In this document: positions 1 to 13,925 of the stretch, one piece after another
Layout of the letters: every line of letters starts with the position of its first letter
How positions within the stretch are numbered: the stretch's first letter is position 1
NCBI GenBank assembly: GCA_013399875.1
Contig: VXAZ01003467.1
Location: 248,001 to 312,000 of the forward strand
Source: Gymnorhina tibicen
Lineage: Eukaryota > Chordata > Aves > Passeriformes > Artamidae
Direction of reading: 5' to 3'
Length of the DNA stretch: 64,000 nucleotides
Program-made: the position numbers and the translations under genes
Notes under the pieces: generated by a model
Told to the model about the DNA's origin: nothing
The model's input: the letters and a program-made list of their open reading frames with translations, nothing else
Database searches by the model: none

Positions 1-850
1 TGGTTCCTCTGGTGCACGAGATGTGATGCCTGCTGTAACATCTGCTCCTTCAGACTCGTGTCTTTATGCAGAGAGCACGTTCAGACAATCTCTCACTGTC
101 TTGCTGCAGTGGCAGGACGAGGCACATCCTTGCTGCACACAGACCAGTTAAGGATTCAGAAGCAGTTCTCCCACTAGGCTCTGGTTATAGCTGTTAGGGT
201 GAGAATTAGCTATCAGAAAATTTTCATACCCTTAGTATTAATCACTGTAGGGCAGCAGGGATGGCATTATGGCAGTGTGGTAACTAGGCAGCCACGTGAA
301 GAGAGAACTGGGAAAGGACCAGGCTTGTGTTATTAGACATGCTTTAGGTTTGCCTACCTATAATAGCACTGAGAATAAGATGGACTTTCTGAAGATAATG
401 TATACTGGTGAGAGATCTGGCTGGAGCTTTGAATGTAAGGTGGAATAAATTCTGTAACACTGAATCCGAGCTGTTTCTGGGCAACCCTGTTGTGGTAGTC
501 CACTTGGTAAATGTATAAATCTCCAGAGAGAAACTGATGACATTGGGAGACAGTTTTAGACACCTTCCTTTTAATTATTAGATGCTTTTCCAATTTCTGA
601 CCACACTGTAGGTAGTGAACCAGCATTTCTCCACTTGTTCTTGCAAAAACGTTTTCCTTTACATTAAGTAGTTGCTCTTCTTTTTGCAGTTTTGTCAGAA
701 ACAAGCTACACTCATCACTGCTTTGTTTTTGCTTGGCCTCCCTGGTTGGATCCCTCTACTTCATTGTTCAGTTTGGAAATGACTGCAAAGAGCCTGGTAC
801 TCGACATCTTATTTCAGGCTGAAAAATAAACTCTGATCTTTTTCTTTGCA

Positions 851-889
851 CTTTGGATTATTGTGTTTTTTGCTTTGGATTATTGTGTT
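851..889. repeat. 17-bp direct repeat (period 22)
   Basis: CTTTGGATTATTGTGTT occurs at 851-867 and again at 873-889, separated by five bases (TTTTG). It is a small local duplication with no gene nearby. Confidence 0.85.
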
Positions 890-3800
890 AGGGCCTGTTA
901 AATCGGTAGTAAATGTTTGTTAACTGCACCTTTGACAAGTATATATGATTAAAAGAAAGAGACTTCTAAATAAAGGGTTTGTAACTGAAAGACTGCATTT
1001 TCATAGCTGCATTTAATTTATTCTGCTCAGGTTGAAAGAATTCAGCTGTTTAAAAAGTGGCAGCCATTATTGTGGCATCTTAGAAGAGAGTGTTTCCATT
1101 TTCTGTTGAACCATCCATTCTTAGTATAAGCAAATAGTGTAACTGCAGGAACTCAGTGTTCCCTAACATTGTGTAACACACTTTGTTTGTTGGACCTGGT
1201 TGTTCCATTGTAATGGCTAATTTATAATACAGTTTGATATATTGTAGATTCACATATGGTAGAGGTGGAAGCAAGAGCCTGTGGAGAGAAGTTTCTCAGT
1301 ACTTTAATGAAAGTATACATTGCACAGGGTTCTGCTCATAAAAATTGGATGAAAAATCTATCCTGGTGATTAAGAGCATGGCTGTCCTTTTCTTTTATAT
1401 AAAAAATGGAAATGTTAGGATAAAATTAAAGCAAGTGTAAGTATGTAAGAATACTTGATAATCTACATAATTAGTTTCCTGACATTGGTGGAGAGTCTCA
1501 ATAAATGGTCTGTAGACACAGCTCCAAAATGGCTGTAGAAGTGCTTTCTTCCCTCATGAGGCTGAAAAATAAAAGCTGCAGTGGTAGATCTTTTTTTTCA
1601 TTGGTGTATATTTTGCGCTTGTCTGTAATATACTATGCCTGATAAACCTATACTTGGTTTTATATTTACAGGTTACCAGCTTCTACTTTGCATATTAAAG
1701 AGAGCAGTGTACCAGCTGCAGGCTGGGCCCTCAGCCAAGACTCATGTCACATGTGTGTGTCTTTCTGCAAGGGCGTGCCTTCATTTCTCAGTGCATGTCT
1801 TCAGATTAGGGTTTCGTGATGTGACAAAGATGTATTCTGTCTAACTTCAGCTACTTGCCTATAGCAGATGCTTCAATGAGTGGAATTGATTGAAAGGTGT
1901 ATTATTTAATAGAACTCTCTAACTTTCTTGAATTAATCTAGCATTTTATTCTTCCGTGTATTTTCTGTCTCATGTTTGATGCCGTGATGTTTGATTATGT
2001 GAACGGTGAGTGTTCAAAATAAGCTGTTTTTCTCCGTGCATTCTCTTCTCAGCTGTTGTCTTTTCCTCACGGAAAATAACCTCTTTTCCCATCTCTCTGC
2101 ATTTTAGAGAAAGCAAGGAGTTACAAATCTCCTTTTGTGTAAGTCTTTCAGATCCTGTATTAAATCAATAGGTGCTCTTCCCTTCGAAATCCATAATTTC
2201 TAGACTGTTTATTGAAGTGGGACCATTTAGACTGGCATGCTGTATCATATGGTGCAGTGCTATAGTTCTTCTTTCTGTTCTGCATTGCTGTATAATTTAG
2301 ATAATTTAGCATTGTTGACACAGTGTATACTTCTGTTTGAGTTTTGTCAATAATATATTTCCATGTGTAGAAAAATTCATTAAGAAAGGAATTTTAATAA
2401 TGCATGGAGAAGGTAGGGGTTCTGCTAATGAACAGACTCCGAAGTAACAAAACCAATTATTTAGCTAGGATCCATTTTAATGTATCTCTAAGTAGGGAAA
2501 ATGTTAAAGTTGTTTGGAACTCTGAGGTGATCATACTAAATAGCCTTAATAGCTTTGCACTAATATTATAATTCAGTTATTATGGAGACAGTGGGATTTG
2601 AGTTTTGGGCTTTATTTCCTTACTTGACCAATATAGCCTATGTGGAAAGTCTTAGGGGATATACCTTCTGTATCCTCAGGTTGTTGTGAGTTTCCTCTGC
2701 TTGCATTAGCATTATTATTGTTATTTTTATTATTTGTTACCACTAGCACTTATATGGGAATTGTTAATTCTGTGTCCTAATACGAATGGGGAAAAGAGGG
2801 AGAATATTAATTTAATACAGAAGTCTCTGTGTTCTCTAATGAGGCTCATGCATCTCATCCCTGTTAGTGCTTGTGTGTAAAGACTCTCTAGTACTTCAAA
2901 GTATAGCCCAGGGAGGATTTTAATTGTCAAGTGCAGTTTTCAGCCAAAGTTTGTTTTTGTCTCCCATGAAGAGGCAAAAAAGTCCCCTGTTAAAGTGGTG
3001 CTGAGGTAAATCCTAGAAGGAGTGAGTAAACTGAGGGGATGGAGCAGTACTAGGCCTCCCTCACAATTTAGGTCAATCCTACTTTGCCAAATACCTTGTT
3101 TTGTTTGTCAGTCATTGACATTGACTGAAAACTTGTGGAGTACTGGTCCTACTTGCATGGCAATTTTTATTGTATAGAAATAGTAATGCAAAGCTGTTAC
3201 ACTTCTTTTCATTGTTTAGTCTCCAGTGGTGTTAGTAACTGTAGGAAGGTTTTATCAGTCATTATCTGCAGGAGTTTGAAAATATCATCTTAGTGCCTCC
3301 TACCTGGGCATAGAATATGACTGCTGAATTTTATGGCTGTCACATCTAGGTCACCTATCCTAGCAGGATGGAAAATAATTGAAAGGTCTAGATCATTTGT
3401 CTGTCCAATGTATGTAGATGAACCTACATTGAAGCCAGAAAAGCCACATCATCAGATGCCTTACGTATTTGCCAAGTCCTGGTATGGCTGTTCCCTTCCT
3501 GTTTACCTTCAGAAACTCACATCTAAATCCACAAATTTTAGTCCAGTTTTGCTGCGTATTTGTGTGTTCATGTAGTAAGAGACCTTGATTGAATGAGGTT
3601 GTAGCTTTGCTTGGGTAGATAGTCTTGAAATATATATTTATGCAAGACACAGGGAGCCCCATTCTTGCCTGAGTTAATGTTATTGCAGAATTGATTAGTT
3701 TAGGCTCTTCATAATAAAATTCAGTTAAAGTGATTTTTAATAATAAATTGTGTAATTATAAGAGTTTGTAAACATCTCAGTTCAGATACTGGCCTAGTAT

Positions 3801-6800
3801 TATATCTTGTTTCCTTGTTGGCAAGGAAATGACAAAGCAAACAAACGCCACTGTTCTGGTGACCCCTGGACTTCTACTTGGCGCTTGGTCTACCTGGCCA
3901 GCTCAAGGCAGCAAAGTTTAAATTTCTTAATTCTGCCCAAGACATTTTGCACTTTGTCTCCCATGAGGCTTCTGCGCCTTTATTTTTCCCTCTAGAGTTC
4001 CTTTTATTATCTCTTTGCAATGAAATGTGTGGTTGGTTGGTTGGTCAGTTGGTTTGTTTTTTGCCTGGGGTGATGGATTATGTGCAAGAGAGTCTGACAC
4101 TGTGTTAAATATAGGATGCTTACTCTGTTGAGGGCACAAAGGACATGAAGTTTCTCAGCTCCAGTTTCCCGGGTTCACTAAGGCCATATAAATATATTTC
4201 AGCTGTTAGATATTTACCATTTTGATTAAAAACTCATCTGCATGAAGGGTATGTTTCTCATGGAATTTTTTGTTCTGGTGGAGACATGATTTTCTGTGGT
4301 TAAATAAAGGATGGGGAGTTCTAAAATCCATTCCATTTCGCATAATAAACTACAGCCCTTTTAGAGCCCTGTGCAGATCACGAGAAAAGAAAAGGATGTA
4401 AAGTGAAGGTGAGAAAATAAATTGCAGAAAAGATTTGGAAAGAAGGAAAGAGTCTGATATGCAAATCAGGAAGAAAGACTTCTTGGGGGAGTGAGGGAAC
4501 GGAGAATTTGACAGTCTCACTATATTAGAATGAAATTAAATTTGTCTGTATATTAGTAAGTGTTAAAGTAACAAAGAAAAAAATGTCTTAAGTAATTTTA
4601 AGGCAATGCAATTTTAAGTGCAGGAATCCTTAGCAAAAGTAATTTTAATAATTTAATAATTAAATGTGTACTTTAAAATCGTAAATGCGAACTATTAAAA
4701 ATGCTTTGGAAATCTTCGCGTTCCACAAAACCTGTAGACTTCTATTTGCATGGCCAACAATGGTTTCCTAATGTTGTTTTGTATGTGAAATTTAGATTTT
4801 AGAAACTGTCAAATTAAGGCCACCAGATTTTATTTGTATGCTGAAAATACAGTAACTTACACATTTTTAAGTTACAAGTAGTCCTGAATTTATTGCCACT
4901 TTATGGGGTTTTTTACAAGATAGAGAAGCAAGTTGGCATGGAATATGAATAGTATTTTTTCAGGCTGCTCAGTCCTGAGAATTAAATTGGTAGGGGATGT
5001 GAAAAACAAGTGTCCTTCTGTCTGGTGGCTGAGGGTGGCAGAGGCCCCAGGTCACCCAGGCAGAGCTCAACTGGAATTCTTCATGAAACCAAGTGCTGCA
5101 CTTTATCTAAACATCCTGCTTTAACTGGGGGAGAGGGACAAGGATTTTTTCTTTTAATCTTCAAAATAATCTCCGACACCCTGACAGGACTGTGTGCTGT
5201 GTTTGCCATTGGGTTCTTCTGATTTTCCTTCCAATGATTCCCTGCCCCCCTCTTTTCCTCCTATTAATCATTGTGAAATACACATCAACAAAGATGTTTC
5301 TGCCAGACTTCTGACCTCACCATATCTAAATAGGGTGCCTAGGGTGAAAAGTTTATCTTTCTCTGCAAAAGAGGTGACAAGCTATCACTGAAAGTACAGG
5401 ATTGTCATCCTGATCAGTTTGAAATTGAGGGGATGACAAATAAGCCTTTCTCCATTCTTTTGTGTTAGGGCATAGGGCATGAACGGATTAAAAAACATGG
5501 AGACAAGAATGTGAGGATCTTTCATATTCAGCCTGAGGGTTCTGTTCTGACCTGCTCTTAAAAGAAATAAAGTATAATACAATACCTTGGAAGAATGGTA
5601 AATCTTTAAACCAGACAAATTGTGCTCTTCAGTGATATATTGTTTTGGAAGTTCTCAGCTGATGAGAGATTTGATATGCCTGCAAGTATTTTAGATGAGT
5701 TATGACTACTCATGACTAATATGAAATCTGAATCCCAAATGAAGATGTAGTTGGACAGTGGTCCAGTGAAACCTGAGTTCTCTGAGGTTTTGCCAGTCTT
5801 CAGAAAATAGTTGTCTCTGGTGTGTTGTTCAGCAGAGGATAAGTGTTTAGTTTTTATTTCTGTACTACAAACTCAGATAAGGACAGTGTATGGTCTGTGT
5901 TTATAACTACAGATTTACGTGGTGGCTGTGTTTCATTTATTGTGGCTTTATTCCTAATCCTGGGAGATACACGGAGGGTAATTTCTTCTGTAAGGTCAAT
6001 ATAGAATAGTGACTCATACTAGATTTTCTTGGCTTAGCACCTGCATTTGTCAAGATTTCAGAAGTGGAAAGGTTCACCAGGAGAAATAACCCTCAATATA
6101 TGACAGCTGTCAGTGCTTTGACTGTGTCAGTAGTTGCAAGAACGTCATGGATGAGTTGTAAATGCAGTGAACAGAAAACCTTAGTACTTCTGATGCACTG
6201 TTTTGCAGTTTGGAACCTCTCATGTGCCTCTGTTGTTTCTCTTTTACTTTTGTTTTGTTTAGTTCCTTTGTCATATCACACACACACATTAGTCAGTCTA
6301 TTTGGTGTTACCCACCTTTAGGACTGCACACAGCAAGAAGTCTCTGGGTTTTATTCTCACGTTGGGAAGTCTGGGAAGTAATCTGTAGATGTGTATTTGG
6401 TAGTGACTTGAGAGATGAAGAGTATGAAAAGGTATCTTCAGATCTGTGTGTAGATCAGCAGTCACTGGGCTGAGGAGTTTATGCACACAGTAGACTGATT
6501 ATTCTGTCTACATCTTCAGGGCTGCTCACGCAAGTGCTCTCTGAAAGCCTTGCTCCTTCGGGTATACCTGTGGTTGTTTCTGAACATTTTTGTCTCTGAC
6601 TGAAAGCACCTGTGCTCTCTCTTTGTGTGATCAAACTTTGATGTTTTCCTCTTGTAAGTGTAAAATCACAGTCTGAAAGACTGTACTATCTCAGATAGAG
6701 ATCTATGAACCATGTCAAATATTTGTTATTGAACAGGTTTAACTGGACACCTGTGTTTTCAGTCGTTCTAACAGAGAATGGACTTAGTGCTGTGTAATGT

Positions 6801-9247
6801 TTAAACTTGAATAAATAAGTAAGTTTATCTAGTAAGTAAAGAGAGAGCATGGGAAGGAATTCCGGAGTTGTCACAGACAGCCTTATAAAGTAGTGACTTT
6901 GCAACACAGCAAAGCACTAGAGAAAATTGTCTCAAAGTAACAAGAGGCACTTGAGTTAAATTAATGTATATTCATATTTCATTGAAAATGAGCTTATATG
7001 GCTTCCCTCTTACGCTAAGAAAAGGCAGATCTTGATTTATGTTTACCTACGAAGCATAGGACCTCTTTGGGTAATCTGAATTTGGATAGCCTGCTCTGTG
7101 GAGAGAGTAACTTTGCCTCTTTCCATACCTGGAAATATTTCTTTTTGATGCTCGCTCCTTCCATGGTGGCAAAGAATAAAGTGTGCTGGCCTGCCCATTG
7201 TGTAGCCTTGTCCTCTCCCATCTGTGGCAGGCAGGGAGGCACCCAGGGGTGACAGCAGAATGGATGCTCAGAGTGCGGGATGCAGTGTTGCTCTCTGGGT
7301 TCTGCTGCAGGGATACTGCATACTGGAGATGTATAGTAACAGGGATACTGGGGAGTGAGCAGTGCCCAGTCCCCCTTACCATCTGATGAGAGTTTTCTGA
7401 TCCCCCTTGAAACGAGCTTCTCCTAGACCCCAACCTTTCAAAAAACCTCTGTTTTCCTGTCACCCCTTGCAATTCACTAGAATTTCATTACAGTCACTGC
7501 AGGATGAATGCTTTGCCATTGCTGGGAAAGACTCTGTGCCGGTGCTGCTGAGAAACCATGAGTCAGCTTGCTCAAGGGAAGGAGGAGGAGGCGAGGAAAT
7601 CTCCTTTTATGATGAAGCTTCCCACACTTCCTGCTGTTTCTGTTTTGGGCACACTGGTTCAGAAGCTGTGGGCTGTTTTCTGCCTGGCTCTCAGTGTGTG
7701 AAAATTGTTCCTTCCCTAAGAGGGATCACCTACTTGTCCTGATATGAGGTGACAGTATCCCACGCCTTTCCCCATCTAGAAAAAAAGGGATAATCCTTCA
7801 TCTCCACTCAAAGCGAAGCATAGTGTCATGGGGGGACTAGGACAGGAGAAAACCCCTTGCTGAACTCTGTAGAGTTTCAGAGTCCAGCAACGTTACAGAG
7901 GTTTTCTGAGTCACTCTTTACTCTGAGAGGCTGCTGTTTAGTCTAATCCTGTGGGATAAATATATTCTCATTAAATTCACAGGGACTCTCATCCTAACTT
8001 AACTAAAGCGTGACTGGACTCAAAACACTAACAGCAAAGATTTTTTTGCAAATAACATTCCATACATTTGTGTAGGTTATGCAGTAAAAACCCCCACTTC
8101 TGCCTCTTTGTTTGGAAGGTCATATTCTGAGGGTGAGCACAACAGTGCTGAAATAGTTTTAATATAATATGATTCTGGATAAAAATTATGACAAAGAGGT
8201 AACAAAACAGTGCTGTTCAGGTCACTTGGAGGAAACATATTGCAAGTGCTTCAATTATATTTCATGCTCGAGTTGAGAGCTTCTACAATAGTGACAGGAG
8301 GAGAAAAATAGAATTGCTTCATTTCTTTTCTCCCACCCACGGACATTTCTCAGTGTGGAAAATGAGTCATCAAGAAGAGGTATTTTTACTTTCCAACAGA
8401 CAGTAGAGAGGTGTTGATCTTCAGGCAAACTGTGTGTCAACTGATCTACTAGTCAAAAGGTCTGATCCTGCTTGCACAGATTTTATTTCCTTTGGAACCC
8501 CTGGGAAGTCACAGCAAGAAGCAACCAGCACAAACTCTCCAGAATTCACAATCACCTCAGGTGTGGCTCCCACTGTGGGACATGGCTGTATGACATGGCT
8601 GACCTGAGGGCTGTGCCAAGCTTCTGGGATGTGAGTCTGCTTTGATGAAACTGGGGTAGATCCTCAGCAGAGATTGATGGTCCCAGGCCCCTCTGCAAGC
8701 ACTGCCCCAGCCCACCGGTGATGGCATGATGGGTCTGCCTGGACAGGGCCTGATTGCCAGCTCGGCCTCAGCTCTTGTCAGATATGGACAGGGACAGTGA
8801 TTACTTTTGGACGTGGAGACTGACATATTGCAGCTTTCAAGAAGTTTTTTAGAAGTCTCTGTCACAAGTGAAAAGTTATCGTGAGCTAAATCATGACCTG
8901 GCCTCTTGGTTTGACAGCATAATCAACTGGCATGTCTATGGGTGCTGCTGTTTGCCATCTGAGAATTTGAGCACTACTACTCCAAATCTACTTTTCATTT
9001 GTATCTTATTTTGGAATGTAAGGCTTCAATATAATGTGCAACAAACATAGGGCTTTTATCTCTCATTTTCAGAGCATTTTGCAGAAGGGGAAGAGGAAGC
9101 TTGAGGCTCAAAACCATGTAAAGGAGTTAATCAGTTGCCAGGTGCAAAGCGCAGACCTGACCCTCATTTGTTCTCACGAGATCACACTTTTATTCCTCTG
9201 AGCTCTTCAAAGCTCAGATGAATGTAAAGCAACAAACCTGCAACCAC

Positions 9248-9288
9248 AAACTAGTATTTCTCACCCCCAAACTAGTATTTCTCACCCC
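9248..9288. repeat. Two-copy tandem repeat, unit about 21 bp
   Basis: AAACTAGTATTTCTCACCCC is present twice in a row (one copy with an extra C), followed by a decayed third copy beginning AAACTTATTTTTCT. It lies about 120 bp before the left end of the LTR-like element. Confidence 0.85.
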
Positions 9289-9409
9289 AAACTTATTTTT
9301 CTGGCAAGCCAATGTGACTTTTGAATTAATGTTTTTCCCTTTTACTAACCTTTTACTTTTGTTAATATTTACTCTCAGGCATCAGGTTTGCACACCTGGA
9401 GAGCTTTCT

Positions 9410-10484
9410 GTGTTGTTCTGTACAGGGTTTGCATGGCCAGGTTTTGGTAGCAGGCGGACTAATGGGGTGAGTTCTGTGAGAAGCTGGCAGAAGCTTCCTC
9501 CATGTCCAACAGAGCCACTGCCACCTGGCTCCAAGATGAGTGTGCTGCTGGTCAAAGCTGGGCCTGTTAGAAATGGTGGTAACGCCTTTGTGGTATTTAA
9601 GAAGAGAAAAAAAAAGCTATTACACAGATGTAATTGCAGCCAGAGAAGAGAGGAGTGAGAAGATGAGAGAGGAACAACTCTGCAGACACCCAGGTCAGTG
9701 GAGAAGGAGGGGGAGGAAGTGCTCCAGATGCCAGAGCTGAGGTTCCCCTGCACCCCATAGTGAGACCATGGCAAGGCAGCTGTGCCCCTGTAGCCCAGGG
9801 AGGACCTCAGGGATTCAGAGATCCACCTGCAGCCTGTGAAGAAGACCCACAGTGAAGCAAGTGGATGCGTGGAGAGGAAGCTGTGAACCCGTGGGAAGCC
9901 CAGCCTGGAGAAGGCTCCAGGCAGGGACCTGCAGACCTGTGGAGAGAGGAATCCATGCTGGAGCAGGTTTCCTGGTAGGACCTGTGGGGGATCCACCCTT
10001 GAGCAGCCTGTCCTTAAAGGACTGCGCCCCATGGAAGAGAACTTTCTTCTGTGGGATGGACTCATGTTAAAGAAGTTCATGGACAGTTATCTCCCACAGG
10101 AGGGACCCATACTGGAGCAGAGGAAGGATTCCTCTTCCTGAGCAGCGGCAGGAACAACGTGTGCTGAACTGACCACAACCCCCATTCCCTGTCTCCCTGT
10201 GCTGCTGTAGGGGAGGAGGTAGAGCTGGGAAGGAGGGAGAGGTGGAAGGAAGGTGTTCTTAATTTTAATTACCGTGCTCTGATTTTGATGAGTAATAGAA
10301 TTCAGTTAATTTCCCCAATGCAAGTCTGTTTTGCCTGTGACAGTATTTGGTGAGTGATCTCCTTCCCTGTCCTTATCTCTTGAACCTTTTGTTACATTTT
10401 TTCTCCCCTGTGCACTTGTGGAGGGGAGCAATGGAGAGGCATTGGTGGGTTCCTGGCATCCAGACAGGGCTAACTCACCGTGAT
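9410..10484 (+). mobile_element. Old avian endogenous-retrovirus solo LTR (+ orientation)
   Basis: The stretch matches, from memory, a long LTR-type repeat common in bird genomes. It has a GTTTGCATGGC..GGTTTTGGTAGC start, AAGCTGGCAGAAGCTTCC, an A-rich run near 9605-9617, many GGAGCAG/CCCGTGGG-like imperfect modules (9750-10130), AACTGACCACAACCCCCATT, then a T-rich section with a decayed polyadenylation region (about 10256-10310) and an end near TGGCATCCAGACAGGG. About 1.07 kb. No internal retroviral genes lie on either side, so it looks like a solo LTR. Ends are approximate and no target duplication could be defined. I cannot give the repeat-library name with certainty. Confidence 0.7.
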
Positions 10485-10569
10485 AATTGATCTTTGGAAG
10501 TTTGTTAGGATATTCGTAACCATACTTTGGTGGCTATATAGTTCTTCCTTTTTGGATATTACATAAGGA

Positions 10570-11330
10570 CTTGACACTTACTTGTGTAACTCCAGCACAA
10601 AGACTGTGCCTGCCAGTAGTTGTCAGTTGTGATACCCTGCCAGAGGTGAGGCTGACACAGCTCGATGCCACAAAGTCCAGCTGGTAGTGAGGTTGAGCAT
10701 CTGTTCCCAGTGGGCACGATACGCGTCACATCTCTATGTGCCTATCCCCCATCCTGCTCACCAGCTAGTCGAGCTTGCTGCTCATGAGGGACTTGCTGCC
10801 CATGCTTAGCCAGTGCAGGGCAAGAAAACAACAGTTCTGCTGACACAGGACCAACCTCTTTTATTCCCTTGTCCCTCTGTTTTCCTATGCTTGTTGCTAT
10901 TACCCTGTCCCTCTGTTTTGTTGCCGTCCAGACAACCTTTGCCCACCTTTTGTCCTTCCCTTTGCAAGACTTCAGGAGTTCCCAAGTGCACTTCCCAGGA
11001 GCCTCATAAAGTGTCCCCTGCGCTGGCAGTAACCATGCAAGATTCTGCAGGAAACATCTCCCATTGACACCCGTGTTGGGTGTCAGCCCCCAGCCGTGGA
11101 TAACTCCCTGGCTCAGCCGTGGCTCCCCTGGGACTCCCTGGCTCAGATCAGGCTGGTGGGCTGCCTTCACTGACAGGGGTCACTGACTGGGGTCACTGAC
11201 TGGGGTCACTGACTGGCGTCACTGTGAACGGGGATGATCACCCAACTTGCCAGCAGCCCGAGTGTAGTGCCGAGGTTCCCATTTCCGATATATCTGTTCA
11301 ACGCTTCCCCACCCCCAGGGAGCTGCAAGT
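10570..11330. other. GC-richer block of unknown origin, possibly decayed LTR
   Basis: Contains a 13-bp tandem repeat (11176-11224), two copies of GTCCCTCTGTTTT (near 10870 and 10908), an 8-bp-arm palindrome TGACACCC/GGGTGTCA (11065-11085) and, on the - strand, AATAAA about 10861-10866 followed by a G/C-rich stretch. A 142-codon - strand frame (10742-11170) resembles nothing I know. The mix of polyadenylation-like signal and repeats is LTR-like, but neither ends nor target duplication were found. Confidence 0.3.
11176..11224. repeat. 13-bp tandem repeat, about 3.8 copies
   Basis: GGGGTCACTGACT occurs at 11176, 11189 and 11202 without error, then a partial fourth copy GGCGTCACTG with one change. 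It includes repeated GTCACTGAC near-palindromes. Confidence 0.92.
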
Positions 11331-13704
11331 TGCCACCAGTGGCTTCAGCTCTAGATCTTGTCATAGGTGTCCGTAGTGAGTGAAAGCTGTGGAGATCTCC
11401 CTCAGTTGCTGAGTTTTACTGACTCATCAGGCCGTTTCCATATGTTTTATCTGTTAATAACGTTTACTTTCATTTTTTTCCTAGGCAGAACTGAACTCCT
11501 TGAACCCTTGTGTCGGTTTATTTAAATTATGTGTGATTTGAGTGCAAACTGATTTGGGCAAATTATAAATTTTTTCTCCTTTTTTTTTTTTCTTCTTCTG
11601 TGGCTAGATCTCTTAATGGCTCATAGAGCAGACAACTGACTTGCATTTCTTGTGCTGGATTTTCACTTACTAAAACATCCCCTTGCCTGATCCTCTGTGA
11701 CCACATGGAAGCAGATTTTCCCTATGGAAATGGATGTCAGGGCTCCCATTGGGTTTAGGAAGAGTTGTATTTATAAATGTAATTGCTTGGCATTCCCACT
11801 TCATATTACTCTCCATGTCTTTTCAGGCCCACATGTTCTTTGGGTTAAAGCATACCCTCTCCTTGCCCATCTGTTCCACTGCCCTCTGTCATAGAAGAGG
11901 GGCTGGCATGTTGTTCTCAGGTCTTTCTTAAGGAAAGGAGGTTCATTTGTGCCTGTGGGTTTGAAAGAAGAGATGCAAATAGAGAGACAAAAGCTTTTGC
12001 CTTAGAATTCTGTTTTTGTGAGGCCATAAGATCCACTGAGGTCACGGAAGGGATTGCATGACCCTGAAGAGAAGAATGGAGTCCTATGTAAAATACTTTC
12101 TACACCTAGACCTCCAGTTGCCTGAATCAGCTGTACCCTTTTTTTTTCATATTTAGATTTAGGTTTAGACTGTAGTTTCTGCTTGCACAAATACTTTATT
12201 GAGAACAAATACAGTTCAGTGGAAATACATTGTGAAAGTAGTTGTTGCCTATGTGTGCCTACTTTATTAGGCACATTTACAGTATGCGGCATTTCTGTTT
12301 CTCGTCTGATCTAATATAGTAAAAATAGTACATCAAATTAAATTAGCTCCATTTTATATTTACTCAGTAGTGGATGTAGTGTCTTGCAGGATCTGCTTTT
12401 TATTTTTAAAACAAATCGAACAAATGAAATGTAGTTATTCCCTGGTAATTTCATTTCTTTCTAATTATAATTTTCTGAGGCAAGTGGTTTTGATAATAGA
12501 AGGATGTAGTATGCATTATGCTATGTTCATTATGTAAGAATGACATGGTGAATTCACAGAAGGGGAGGGACAACAAATTGTTTGAGAGATTGAATTTGAA
12601 TTTCCGTAATTTCGCATTAAAGCCTGGATTCATTAGTGAAGTATATCAAACGAGCAATTTTCTTTCTCACATTTCTGTGTGATCTGTGTTGCGAAGAATG
12701 TTTTCAAAAGAAACAGGATTTGTTTTTCTGTAAATTAAAGTTACATAGCTAGCTCTGTATGATCTTTTTCTTTCAATTTTGCTTACCAGTTTTCTATAGC
12801 ATTGCTATATCTGCGTGCTCCGTATCAGCTTTGCTGCTGTTGTAAAGTTGTTGTCAGTGTTGGGCTGGTGGCTGTGGAAGTGTGCTCATGTTCAGTAAAG
12901 TCTTGTATGATTGCATTGTCCTGATCATAAGAGCTGTAGCTATACCTCTGACTCCCAGTGGAATTACTTCTTGTTCCCATTGTCTCTTATGCTACTTACA
13001 GACATAACATTAATAAAATTCCAAGCTTTTTAAAAATCAAACTGGTTACTACACATCTCATTCTCTTTGCAGACAGATTAGCAAATGCAAGGACAGTAAA
13101 ATCCCCTTGCTTTGGGAGGCAGTGGCAGTTGGATGATCAGCTGCTGTGACCTGATGTTTAGTGGAAGTTTGGCAAAAATGTATAGGGAGTGCTCCAAAGG
13201 TAAATCTCTAAGTCTTTATTTTATTGAAAATGCAGTCACTTTCATGTGAGCCTTTTTGCTCTTTTGAAAAATGGAAGTAGCAGGGTTTTGCAGTTTGCAG
13301 AGGAGCAAAGCTGTGTTGTCTGTATCACTTGGATTTTCGTTGTATGATTTACTCATAGTTGCATATACCTAGCTAAACTAGGCAGACAGTAGATGTGACA
13401 TTCTGGTTGTATATCTGATGACTTGGAAATCTCTAGCAAAAACTCAGTCAACCTACCTATTGGGAAACAGGTAGTAAATCACCTATTGGGATTGAAAATA
13501 ACTCTATTTGGCAGGAGACAATCAGTGTGAAAGGCTGATACCCTGTGGATAACAATAGTTTTGCTTCATTGAATAACGTGCTGTGAGGAAGGATGGTTTC
13601 CATCTTGTATCTGTGATAGAAAAGATCTCTGGTTATCTAGCACAGACTATCTGTGGAGCTGACACACATCTGTGTCATTCCTGAGTATTTGCTTCCCACC
13701 TATA

Positions 13705-13925
13705 AAACAGAATCATCCAGGTTGGGAAAGACCTCCAATATCTTCAAGCCCAACCACCAACACAGCACCGCCAGGCTTACAACCAGACCACATTCCCATG
13801 TGCCACATCCATGTGTACCCTAAGCTGCCCCCAGGGATGTCAGCCCTACCATCCCACAGGAAAGCTGTGGCTTTCCCACCAAGGCATTGTCCCAGCACCT
13901 TTGATGGTGTTTCCACAACTGCAGA
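13705..13925 (-). mobile_element. CR1 LINE 3'-end fragment (- orientation)
   Basis: Begins with AGAATCATCCAGGTTGGGAAAG and continues with the CR1-tail pattern read backwards: AAGACCTCC, CAAGCCCAACCACC, CATTCCCATGTGCCACATCC. This is the usual reverse complement of a bird CR1 3' end. After about 13840 the similarity fades, so the right border is uncertain. Confidence 0.7.

Larger units (their letters stand above)
1..9409. other. AT-rich non-coding DNA, probably 5' PARP8 intron or flank
   Basis: No conserved exon, RNA gene or clear mobile element recognised. Open frames are short, use non-ATG starts in many cases and have no coding character. Visible small structures: a 17-bp direct repeat at 851-867 and 873-889, a GGTTGGTT tract near 4031-4057 and a 21-bp tandem repeat at 9248-9288. 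8540-8860 is somewhat richer in GC and may be old repeat DNA, but I could not assign it. Confidence 0.5.

Noticed and set aside
9382..10080. 232-codon - strand frame
   Set aside because: It lies antisense within the old LTR-like repeat; the length results from GC-rich modules with few stops, with no domain recognisable.
10742..11170. 142-codon - strand frame
   Set aside because: Composition follows the local tandem and GC-rich sequence; no motif or start context, no similarity to a known protein.
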